Of a DNA stretch of 64,000 nt, positions 37,158-43,938 are shown one piece after another; position 1 is the stretch's first letter; each line of letters starts with the position of its first letter. The stretch is from assembly GCF_050433395.1 (NCBI RefSeq), contig NZ_JBNPXH010000005.1:62001-126000 (forward strand), in the 5' to 3' direction. The notes under the pieces are model-generated. The model made no database searches. It saw nothing but the letters and a program-made list of their open reading frames with translations, and had not been told where the DNA came from. Both the position numbers and the translations under genes were made by a program. This stretch comes from Mobilitalea torta. Its GTDB lineage: Bacteria; Bacillota; Clostridia; Lachnospirales; Lachnospiraceae.

Positions 37158-38072
37158 TTATTTGATATATTCGTTCCCTACTAACAGACCGGAAAGAATG
37201 TCCGTCGGGATTTCAAACTCCAGAACACCCATATATCCCGGTGCTGCCTCATATTTATCAAAGGCAATTACCAATTTGCCCTCCGAAGTAATATAGAAGC
37301 TCTGATTCTCAGAAATCTTATCAAAATGTTCCATATTGCCAGCCGGCTCAATTCCTTCTATCCAATAGATCTTGTTTTCATCGGCTTTATACTGCTCCAG
37401 CATCTGCTCCTTAATATTCTCACTGATCACATCAATATAACTGCTGTCCTTAAAGAGGCTGGGCAGGGTGATGAGGATTTCATTCGCTTTATCAATGGTA
37501 TCATACTTCATAACAGTTGACGAGGAGGCAACGGTATTGACAACGTATCTGGCCACAGACAGAAGCTGATCCGTATCTGTTTTGACAATATAGCCGCTTT
37601 CAACGCCCAGGTGCCCATCTATGCCGCTTTCCTTCATATCGTCTATCTCAGCCATGAACTCATCATATAAGTCTTTATTTTCAGCCAAATATTTTTCATT
37701 CAGGCTGTTTTCCAATGCCTGATTTTCCAGCCCCTGGATGGAGGGCACTTTAATGTCCGCATTGTAACCGTCTTCCTCCACCCTGTATTCTTTTATCGTC
37801 AGCACCCTGACCACACTTCCCAGGACGGGTACTTGGGATAGTGTCATGGCAAAGGAAGGGATTGTGTTAAGGCTGATGGTAAAGGCGACTACAGAGGCTG
37901 CCGTTACGGCAGCTGCCGTGCTGATTTTTCTAAACAAATTCTTTTTATTCATTTTTGATGTCCTCCTGATGCTGCGTTCTCTTAATGATTTCTGCACTAA
38001 AAATTCTAATTCTTCCGGAATTGGTGTCTCCATGTATTCCTTCTTAAGGTGCTGCAGATGCTTATGCTCCAT
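37158..38072 (-). CDS. RsiV-like anti-sigma factor (DUF3298/DUF4163 type)
   Basis: The 304-residue protein has a short cytoplasmic N-terminus (about 1-48), one membrane segment (about 51-70) and an outer region. The outer part matches the RsiV layout: IQGLENQALENSLNEKYL (DUF4163-like), then FYITSEGKLVIAFDKYE-APGYMG-LEFEIP (DUF3298-like). In Bacillus subtilis RsiV this region binds lysozyme, which triggers cleavage and release of SigV. The segment IPSFAM after the membrane helix resembles a signal-peptidase site, as used in that system. ATG 38072 is chosen by GGAGG 6 bases upstream. It starts one base after the sigma gene stop, so the pair is co-translated. Lysozyme as signal is inferred from homology. 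Confidence 0.85.
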   Translation of the reverse strand: MEHKHLQHLKKEYMETPIPEELEFLVQKSLRERSIRRTSKMNKKNLFRKISTAAAVTAASVVAFTISLNTIPSFAMTLSQVPVLGSVVRVLTIKEYRVEEDGYNADIKVPSIQGLENQALENSLNEKYLAENKDLYDEFMAEIDDMKESGIDGHLGVESGYIVKTDTDQLLSVARYVVNTVASSSTVMKYDTIDKANEILITLPSLFKDSSYIDVISENIKEQMLEQYKADENKIYWIEGIEPAGNMEHFDKISENQSFYITSEGKLVIAFDKYEAAPGYMGVLEFEIPTDILSGLLVGNEYIK

Positions 38073-38073
38073 A

Positions 38074-38571
38074 TTAAACCTCCTCTTGGTCATCTAACTT
38101 GATACGTAATTTCTTAAGAGCTGTATATAAACGCGTTTTTATGGTGTTCGGATTCTCATTGAGCGTCTCCGCAATCTCATCTATCTTTAAATCTTCAAAA
38201 TATCGCAAAATAATTACGGTGCGGTATTTGGGCGGCAGTTCTTCCAACGCTTTTCTCAAATCAAAATCCTGGTACTGATCAGTTTTTCCGGCATCCATGC
38301 TTTCAAAGGTTTCCTGGTCGACAATCTTCCACTTTTTGTTTTTTCGCAGAACATCCAGTGAGGTGTTCACGACAATTCTGTAAAACCATGTTTTAATATG
38401 GTCAGGATCTTTTAAAGAAGTCTTTGATGAAATTGCCTTATAGATAGATTCCTGTACAATGTCTAAAGCATCCTCTTTATTTCGGACATAGCTGTAGGCC
38501 AATCTGTAATAATTGTTTTTGTATTTATCTGCATGTACCGCTATTTGTTCGTCTAAACGATCCATTTTCAT
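38074..38571 (-). CDS. ECF-type RNA polymerase sigma factor (SigV-like)
   Basis: The 165-residue protein has sigma region 2 (YYRLAYSYVRNKEDALDIVQESIYKA split over the helix, with WFYRIVVNTSLD) and region 4 (LEELPPKYRTVIILRYFEDL, then IDEIAETLNENPNTIKTRLY). Regions 1.1 and 3 are absent, as in all ECF factors. Together with the RsiV-like gene downstream it makes a sigma/anti-sigma pair that should respond to envelope damage. A promoter with ECF-type elements lies upstream and suggests autoregulation. Confidence 0.94.
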   Translation of the reverse strand: MKMDRLDEQIAVHADKYKNNYYRLAYSYVRNKEDALDIVQESIYKAISSKTSLKDPDHIKTWFYRIVVNTSLDVLRKNKKWKIVDQETFESMDAGKTDQYQDFDLRKALEELPPKYRTVIILRYFEDLKIDEIAETLNENPNTIKTRLYTALKKLRIKLDDQEEV

Positions 38572-38632
38572 GTGTGCCGATGTCTCCCTGTTTATAGTAC
38601 TGATACGTATCTTATTTTCTTTCTATTAAATA

Positions 38633-38657
38633 GACGATGGGTGATTTAAAAAAGTTT
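38633..38657 (-). promoter_or_regulatory. ECF-type promoter, probably autoregulated by the SigV-like factor
   Basis: On the minus strand, AAAC (38657-38654, in ATAAAACTTTT) and CGTC (38636-38633) are 17 bases apart. This fits the AAC...CGTC pattern known for ECF factors such as SigV, SigW and SigX. The start would be about 55 bases before the sigma gene ATG. Confidence 0.65.
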
Positions 38658-38701
38658 TATTGATTTTATTTCGAATCTTATCTGTCTTATTTTATCTGAA
38701 T

Positions 38702-38741
38702 TTTTAAAAGGGCAAGAAGCTCTTCGCTCTCCTGCCCTTTT
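38702..38741 (-). terminator. Intrinsic terminator after the DEAD-box helicase gene
   Basis: On the minus strand, AAAAGGGCA (38741-38733) pairs with TGCCCTTTT (38714-38706), with inner GAGAGC/GCTTC pairing. It lies about 28 bases after the helicase stop and before the sigma-factor promoter. Confidence 0.8.
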
Positions 38742-38768
38742 GTTCTTAAACTATCTTATATTATCCCA

Positions 38769-40196
38769 TTAACCTTTATAACTTTTCTTTTTTGAAGAGT
38801 TCGTCTCATTTTTATTCCTGTTGGGGAATTTTAAAAAGCCTCTTTTTTCTTTCATGGTGCCGTCTGCTGCCATGTAGTATTTTTTCTTTTCAGCGGCAGT
38901 TGATGATTTCACTCCTGTTTGCTGGGATATTTTTTGCGCTGAAGCTTTCTTATGTGGTGCGGTTGATTTTACCGCGGCAGTTTTCTCAGATGGCTGTGCC
39001 GCTGCTGCTCCTGATGCATTTCTTCGCGGCTGCGTGGTCTTGACCGCAGGAAAATTGTTCATCAATGGATAGGGATGATCATCCATTACCTTTAATTGTT
39101 TCCCAATTAGATTTTCTATATCCGCCAGCTGTTCCTTTTCATCAAAATCGCAGAAGGAGATTGCTACCCCTCCGAGACCGGCCCGGCCTGTCCGCCCTAT
39201 GCGATGAACATAGGTTTCGGGAACATTGGGAAGATCATAATTGATAACATGGGATAATTCATCAATGTCAATTCCTCTTGCAGCAATATCCGTTGCTACT
39301 AATATACGTAATTTTTTATTTTTAAAATTATTCAAAGCAGTTTGCCGCGCTCCCTGGGATTTATCCCCATGGATTGCCTGCGCTGTTACCTTTTCCTTTG
39401 CCAATTGCCGGACGATACGGTCTGCTCCATGCTTCGTACGGGTAAATACCAGAGCCGATACGATGGATTTATCCTCGAGAACGTGCAGCAGCAGGTTCTT
39501 CTTATTGATTTTATCAACAAAGTACAGGTACTGTTCTATCATATCCACCGTTGAGGATACCGGGGTTATTTGTATTTTCACCGGGTTATTCAATAATTTA
39601 TCCGACAATGCGGCAATGTCCGGCGGCATGGTGGCTGAAAACAGTAAGGTTTGCTTGTTCGCCGGTGTTTTCGATAAGATCTGTTTCACATCATGAATAA
39701 ATCCCATGTCCAGCATGCGGTCCGCTTCATCTAATATACAGATTCTGATATCTTTTAAATCAACCAGTTTTTGATTAATAAAGTCATTTAATCTGCCCGG
39801 TGTCGCTACAAGAATGTCCACTCCTTCCTGTACCTTCTCCTCCTGCTGTTTCTGGGATATTCCGCCGTAGATTACACAGTATTTTAAATCCGTGTATTTG
39901 CCGTAAGTGCAGAAGCTTTCATATATCTGCAATGCCAGCTCTCTGGTGGGTGTTATAATGAGGGCCCTTATTTTCCGGCCTGCGCCGCGTGATATTCTTT
40001 CCTCACTGAGCAGCTGCAGGGTCGGTATGGCAAAGGCCGCTGTTTTTCCTGTCCCGGTCTGTGCGCAGCCAAGTAAGTCTCTTCCGCCTAATATCACAGG
40101 GATCGCCTCTTCCTGTATGGGTGTGGGAACTTCATAATTTTCCCTTTCTAAGGCCTTTCGGATATTAGGTATTATATCTAATTCTTTAAATTGCAT
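38769..40196 (-). CDS. DEAD-box ATP-dependent RNA helicase (RhlE/CshA type)
   Basis: The 475-residue protein has all helicase motifs: Q motif (PTPIQEEAIP), Walker A AQTGTGKT, PTRELALQI, DEAD as LDEADRMLDMGF, SAT as LLFSATMP, and the C-terminal RGIDI and HRIGRTGRAG. A basic Lys/Ala/Ser-rich tail of about 95 residues follows and probably binds RNA. Such enzymes help ribosome assembly and RNA decay in the cold. The second of two adjacent ATGs (40196) has AAGGAG better spaced. It lies 22 bp after the DUF1456 gene, so the two may be co-transcribed. Confidence 0.95.
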   Translation of the reverse strand: MQFKELDIIPNIRKALERENYEVPTPIQEEAIPVILGGRDLLGCAQTGTGKTAAFAIPTLQLLSEERISRGAGRKIRALIITPTRELALQIYESFCTYGKYTDLKYCVIYGGISQKQQEEKVQEGVDILVATPGRLNDFINQKLVDLKDIRICILDEADRMLDMGFIHDVKQILSKTPANKQTLLFSATMPPDIAALSDKLLNNPVKIQITPVSSTVDMIEQYLYFVDKINKKNLLLHVLEDKSIVSALVFTRTKHGADRIVRQLAKEKVTAQAIHGDKSQGARQTALNNFKNKKLRILVATDIAARGIDIDELSHVINYDLPNVPETYVHRIGRTGRAGLGGVAISFCDFDEKEQLADIENLIGKQLKVMDDHPYPLMNNFPAVKTTQPRRNASGAAAAQPSEKTAAVKSTAPHKKASAQKISQQTGVKSSTAAEKKKYYMAADGTMKEKRGFLKFPNRNKNETNSSKKKSYKG

Positions 40197-40218
40197 CATT
40201 AACTCCTTGCTTCCTATG

Positions 40219-40746
40219 CTATTGGTTTCGGTACTTCATCGCTAAGCCTTTTAAGAAATTCCTTACATACTTGTCACCGCATTCTTTATAATTGCGCTGA
40301 CCTTTTCTCCGCAGTACGGAGCTTAGCTCACTGTTGGACAGGTTGATCCCGGCTGTTTTCAGAATGTCAAGCATATCCTCGCTTGTAAGAGAAAGAGCGA
40401 TTTTTAATTTCTTCAGCAGGATGTTATTTACATCCTTATTATCGGTGATCATAAATAGCTGTTTTTCCGGCTTGTCCGGTTCTGATTCCTGCTTTCCCCG
40501 CTTGAGAAGGATAAAGCCATTTAAAAAGGACTCCAGCATGTGGTTATTACATTTCTTCATATCATCATTCGCGATGAATTCATCTTCTTCGGAATCTATG
40601 TTACCGCCCTTTTTGGGGTTCAGCAGCATTCGCTGTAATTCTTCCCTTGTTAATACCGTGCCGCCCAGCTTGAATATTGCCAGCATGTCCGTATCTTTAA
40701 TATCCAGAGCGTATCTTAATCTGATTAATATGTCGTTATTATTCAT
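40219..40746 (-). CDS. DUF1456 (YehS-like) family protein
   Basis: The 175-residue protein consists of two copies of the same unit: NNNDILIRLRYALDIKDTDM...FKLGG near residue 1 and KDVNNILLKKLKIALSLTSEDM near 103. Each is followed by a 'LSR.EL...L' segment (TREELQRMLL; SNSELSSVLR). This duplicated helical unit defines DUF1456, whose role is unknown. A charged linker (residues 45-95) joins the two. It is upstream of the DEAD-box helicase on the same strand. Confidence 0.88.
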   Translation of the reverse strand: MNNNDILIRLRYALDIKDTDMLAIFKLGGTVLTREELQRMLLNPKKGGNIDSEEDEFIANDDMKKCNNHMLESFLNGFILLKRGKQESEPDKPEKQLFMITDNKDVNNILLKKLKIALSLTSEDMLDILKTAGINLSNSELSSVLRRKGQRNYKECGDKYVRNFLKGLAMKYRNQ

Positions 40747-41041
40747 CTTTATCCCTTCTAGCTTCTTTTATGCATATATTATCATTGGCTCTAGTATATT
40801 CTATCTATTTATGTTAAGCAACCAGATATTTTCTTTTGGGGTTACTTAAAGATATTACAGATGCATCATAAAGTCAAGCAATTATGTAATTAAAATCCAA
40901 TCATACAAAACGATTCTTATAGATATTATTGGAGCTGCCGATATCAATGTGTCATACCTGGGGTATCAGTATTATCAGCCGGGAGCTGCCGGCAGGGGAA
41001 AGAGAAAGAACAGATGATACAATCGATAAACTTTGCAGAAC
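40747..41041. other. Intergenic region without a supported gene
   Basis: No frame with a ribosome site and no RNA gene is seen here. The region is AT-rich up to 40920 and then less so. The end of the disrupted CPBP protease gene lies at 41042. Confidence 0.5.
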
Positions 41042-41712
41042 TTATGCAACCCGAAAAAGAACACTTGCATAATCCAGTATAGCGTGAATTAGAATCGGCA
41101 CAAATAGTGTCCCGTTTTTTTATATAATGCAGCAAACATCGCGCTTCCTATGATACCTTGTCCAAGTAAATTGCTTGCAATGGTTATAATAAAGGTTTTC
41201 GTATCATAGTTGTTGACTATAGCTGGCATGAACGCGTGAGCAGCTCCAAATAACACCCCGCTTATAACTACTGCTTTCCAGAATCCAAATTCTTTATCTA
41301 TCCTCGTGAAAAGATAACCTCTGAATAAAAATTCTTCTGAAAACGCAACAATCACTAAATAGAAAAAGGCTGCATAGAAGCCTTTGATTGTAAAATCACC
41401 GTTTATGAAAAACATCACAAGATATATTGCAAATAAAGCGCCAATCAATATAGGGGAATGCAGGGTGATTCCTACCTTCTTTAATGGCGTTTTTTGGATA
41501 GCAATAACCAAAAGCACGATAAGAACAGGCAATAACCCACTAAAAAAATCACATAAAAGCTTTGTACCAATATTGACTGAAGATACATCCTGTAAGCGAA
41601 TCAAGAAGCCATTTTTCCACTTATAGTCTATAAAAGCATATAGGAATACCAAATATACCATTATCAGGATGAGTGGAAACAAAATACTTCTTAGATTTTT
41701 TGAGGTTATCAT
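41042..41712 (-). pseudogene. CPBP family intramembrane protease, frameshifted near the C-terminus
   Basis: Residues 1-200 read as a normal CPBP (Abi/CAAX protease-like) membrane protein with the catalytic EEFLFRG motif and FGAAHAF. The frame then ends early after ALYKKTGHYLCRF. In the next frame the expected last motif continues as TLFVPILIHAILDYAS and ends VLFRVA, stop at 41042. The shift falls at a run of seven A (minus strand; 41121-41115). One more A would restore the frame, giving YKKNG-TLFVPIL. The third motif (HAILD) is therefore lost from the uninterrupted frame. It could be a real inactivation, a phase-variable site, slippage on the A run, or a sequencing error. The start at 41712 has a strong GGGAGGAG site. 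Confidence 0.85.
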
Positions 41713-41735
41713 GCTGCTCCTCCCAAAAGGATATA

Positions 41736-42018
41736 AATCTTGTCATTCATCGCATTCACAACCGATAATGAGACCAACTCAATTTGACACACAGTGTGTT
41801 CCGTTTTGGAATTGACAAATATTACGCAGATTTTGCTCAATAAACCCTTTTCCAAACTCTTTCGTCAATTCATCTGCCAGATGTTTTATTAATCCTTTGC
41901 CATACTCAGCACTGTCATTTTCTCCACAAGCAAGGTATATCTGCTCCCCAATTTCCCAATAAGCCTGTACCATAGCAGAATTCACAGCAGCCTTCGCCTT
42001 AGTCTGAGCTGAGATCAA
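41736..42018 (-). pseudogene. Fragment of YhcG/DUF1016-type PD-(D/E)XK nuclease family gene
   Basis: The minus-strand frame reads AKAAVNSAMVQAYWEIGEQI and YGKGLIKHLADEL, then EFGKGFIEQNLRNI, which is the DUF1016 N-terminal domain. It then ends in a short unrelated tail. After the stop, LSWSHYRL appears in another frame (about 41760-41785) and stops again, matching the next conserved part of the same family after a small deletion. The nuclease domain is missing. There is no proper start codon, only a TTG at 42018. This is a decayed remnant. Confidence 0.8.
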
Positions 42019-42035
42019 GGTGCAAGTATTATCCT

Positions 42036-42365
42036 TTACGAGATGTGACGTTTTTCCAATAATGTTAAATCTATTTTATTATAGTCATCAAATAGCATGA
42101 GATAACTATAGCCCTCAATTTCAGCAGGAAATAGCTCCATATCTTCCGGTTTCTGCATCATAATGATGTTCCCAAAATATGAAAGCCATTCATCACTTTT
42201 AGTAAACTCACTAATATCATTTACAAAGTATGTAATATCAAAATCCTGAAATTCATCCTTTAGAATATTTACATTGGTCCGTGAGCCTTCCATTCCCACA
42301 ATGCGAACCCGTTCATCACTATTTGCAAAATTTATGATTAATTTCATTATTTCTTCCGATGTCCT
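42036..42365 (-). pseudogene. Aminoglycoside 6-adenylyltransferase (aadE) fragment lacking both ends
   Basis: The frame reads RTSEEIMKLIINFANSDER, then VGMEGSRTN with the nucleotidyltransferase GSR motif, DFDITYFV, IIMMQKPEDMELF and LMLFDDYNKIDLTL. These match the N-terminal 105 or so residues of the AadE/ANT(6) family. The normal ATG is replaced by a CCG at the junction with an ABC permease fragment. The C-terminal two thirds are gone, and the frame ends LEKRHIS. It cannot encode an active enzyme. It marks a former mobile resistance-carrying segment. Confidence 0.85.
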
Positions 42366-42489
42366 CGGCAGGCATAAACAATCTCTGCGGCACGGCTTGC
42401 AACACAAAAAACAATGGGGCGAGGATAATCAGCTTTCTTGTGAATGTCCTTTTGTATTTAATCAGTTCGGATTGCAGACCGTTCATCAT
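42366..42489 (-). pseudogene. 5' fragment of a lantibiotic-type ABC-2 permease gene
   Basis: Translation overlaps the ATPase stop by the ATGA arrangement and begins MMNGLQSELIKYKRTFTRKL, then IILAPLFFVLQAV, the usual start of a lantibiotic-immunity permease (MutE/SpaE type). After LFMPA the sequence joins the aadE fragment and the frame soon stops. About 200 residues of the permease are missing. Confidence 0.8.
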
Positions 42490-43184
42490 TTCTCACCGCC
42501 TTTTATCACATTCATAAACAGCTTTTCAAGGTTTTCGCCCCGGTCTACCTTTCCTTGAAAAAGAAGCTTGCCGCCATTGATAATTCCAATGGTATCTACT
42601 ACTTGAGCAACCTCCGTTAAAATATGACTTGAGAGAATGACCGTCATGCCTCTTTTAGGGAAAGAGGCAATCAAGTCGCGCAATTCCTGAATCCCCACAG
42701 GGTCAAGTCCATTGGTGGGTTCATCTAAAATCAGCAATTCGGGATTACCCAATAGTGCGATTGCGATCCCTAATCGTTGTTTCATACCCATTGAAAACTG
42801 CGACGCCCGCTTTTTACCAGTATCCATCAAATCCACGGCTTCAAGCACCTCTTGGATTTTTTCTTTCGGTATGTCCATAAGTTTTGTATAAACCATAAGA
42901 TTTTCAACTGCCGTAAGATTACCATACAATGCAGGCGCTTCAATCAAGGAACCGATTTTTGCAAGGTGCTTGCGCTGCCAAGGCTCACCGTCAAAAATGA
43001 TGCTGCCGCTTGTAGGGCGCAGAAGTCCGATAATCATTTTAAGCGTCGTTGTTTTCCCTGCGCCATTCGGCCCGAGAAGTCCATACACGCTATTTCGCTT
43101 GATTTGCAGCGAAACCTCGTTTACTGCGAGTTGTTTACCAAATCGCTTTGATAAATTCGTTGTTTCAAGATTTAAATCATTCAT
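42486..43184 (-). CDS. Lantibiotic-protection ABC transporter ATP-binding protein
   Basis: The 232-residue ATPase has Walker A (GPNGAGKT), the signature FSMGMKQRLGIAIAL, Walker B (LLILDEPTNGLDP) and the H-loop SSHILTE. It resembles the F subunit of FEG lantibiotic-immunity exporters (gallidermin/nisin type), which expel lantibiotics from the membrane. ATG 43184 has AGGAAG upstream. The E-type permease that should follow is truncated and no G subunit is present, so the transporter is probably not functional unless a permease is supplied from elsewhere. Confidence 0.88.
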   Translation of the reverse strand: MNDLNLETTNLSKRFGKQLAVNEVSLQIKRNSVYGLLGPNGAGKTTTLKMIIGLLRPTSGSIIFDGEPWQRKHLAKIGSLIEAPALYGNLTAVENLMVYTKLMDIPKEKIQEVLEAVDLMDTGKKRASQFSMGMKQRLGIAIALLGNPELLILDEPTNGLDPVGIQELRDLIASFPKRGMTVILSSHILTEVAQVVDTIGIINGGKLLFQGKVDRGENLEKLFMNVIKGGEK

Positions 43185-43328
43185 TTTTATTCTTCCTTTC
43201 ACTTGAGTTGTTAATCCGGTTCACATGTAATCTAACAGAAAAAAATAAAGATTTTATAATATTTTCAAAGGCAGCCAGTCAATCCGTGCTGATTTCGTCC
43301 GTGAACGACCCTTTCTTGTCGAGGATGT

Positions 43329-43523
43329 TTGCACTGTCCGATATGTGGCACCATTATCCGCGCCACGCGAGAGGTCAATGTAGTATGTGGAGATTGTGAG
43401 GCTGCCTTCGAAAGAGAAAAGGCCGAAAAAAGCGCCGAATGCCCGAAAAGTCCTTGTTTCAAGGGTTTTCCCGGTTTAGGGCATAATAAAAACCGCCCAT
43501 TACAGACGGTTTCTATTATATAA
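43329..43523 (+). CDS. Small zinc-ribbon-like protein, possible remnant
   Basis: A 64-codon frame starting at TTG carries CPICG and CGDCEAAFE, a zinc-ribbon-like Cys4 set. The ribosome site is poor. The tail runs through an inverted repeat (AAACCG near 43488 with CGGTTT near 43507). It lies in the decayed accessory region and may be a fragment of a larger mobile-element protein. Function is unknown. Confidence 0.3.
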   Translation: MHCPICGTIIRATREVNVVCGDCEAAFEREKAEKSAECPKSPCFKGFPGLGHNKNRPLQTVSII

Positions 43524-43938
43524 AAGTTTGTCCTTTGATTTGACAGGGGAAGTAGGATTTGAACCACAAATTTCTTAACTGATTGCCGTATGTTTGACAC
43601 CTTTCTTGGAACTATTGTAACGTGTTAAACTTTTCATGTCCACAGTTATATACTAACATCACTGGTTCTAACAATACTATAGTCGAATTATCCTTTATAA
43701 ATCAACATCAATGTAAATTAATTAAAAAAGGAGTGATTCACTTTGTTAAATGACTATGGTGAACCCTTTGTAATTATGCTACTCTAAACATAAGAATCAG
43801 CTCCCTGTTTAAGGGAAATTGACATTTGTTTGACATGACTGCAGCCTAAAATCTCTATCATAATTAATATTTCTACCATTTTAATACAAATATTTAAGCA
43901 AAATATTTTAACCTTACATGAAAGGAGTATGACATGTT
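43524..43938. other. Non-coding accessory stretch with a tRNA-end copy and a tiny frame
   Basis: This stretch holds the tRNA-like 3' end repeat (43543-43567). It also holds a 14-codon frame starting TTG near 43743 that has a good AAGGAG site but stops after LNDYGEPFVIMLL. Several TTTGACA copies (43592, 43818, 43829) are scattered in it. No other gene is supported. Confidence 0.5.
43543..43567 (-). repeat. Copy of the tRNA-Trp 3' end (possible attachment site)
   Basis: The bases match 46534-46559, the T-arm and acceptor end of tRNA-Trp, in the same orientation. There is one substitution (A for C after the GGGG) and one missing C. There is no anticodon arm next to it, so it is not a tRNA gene. 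Integrases that use tRNA 3' ends leave exactly such direct repeats. Confidence 0.65.

Noticed and set aside
40944..41135. 63-codon minus-strand frame with several cysteines
   Set aside because: It is an out-of-frame reading of the end of the disrupted CPBP gene; the neighbouring frame gives the expected family motif.
43543..43567. A second tRNA gene
   Set aside because: Only the T-arm and acceptor end are present; no D-arm or anticodon arm can be made.
43265..43600. 111-codon minus-strand frame in the accessory region
   Set aside because: Low-complexity reading across an inverted repeat and the tRNA-end copy; no start signal.
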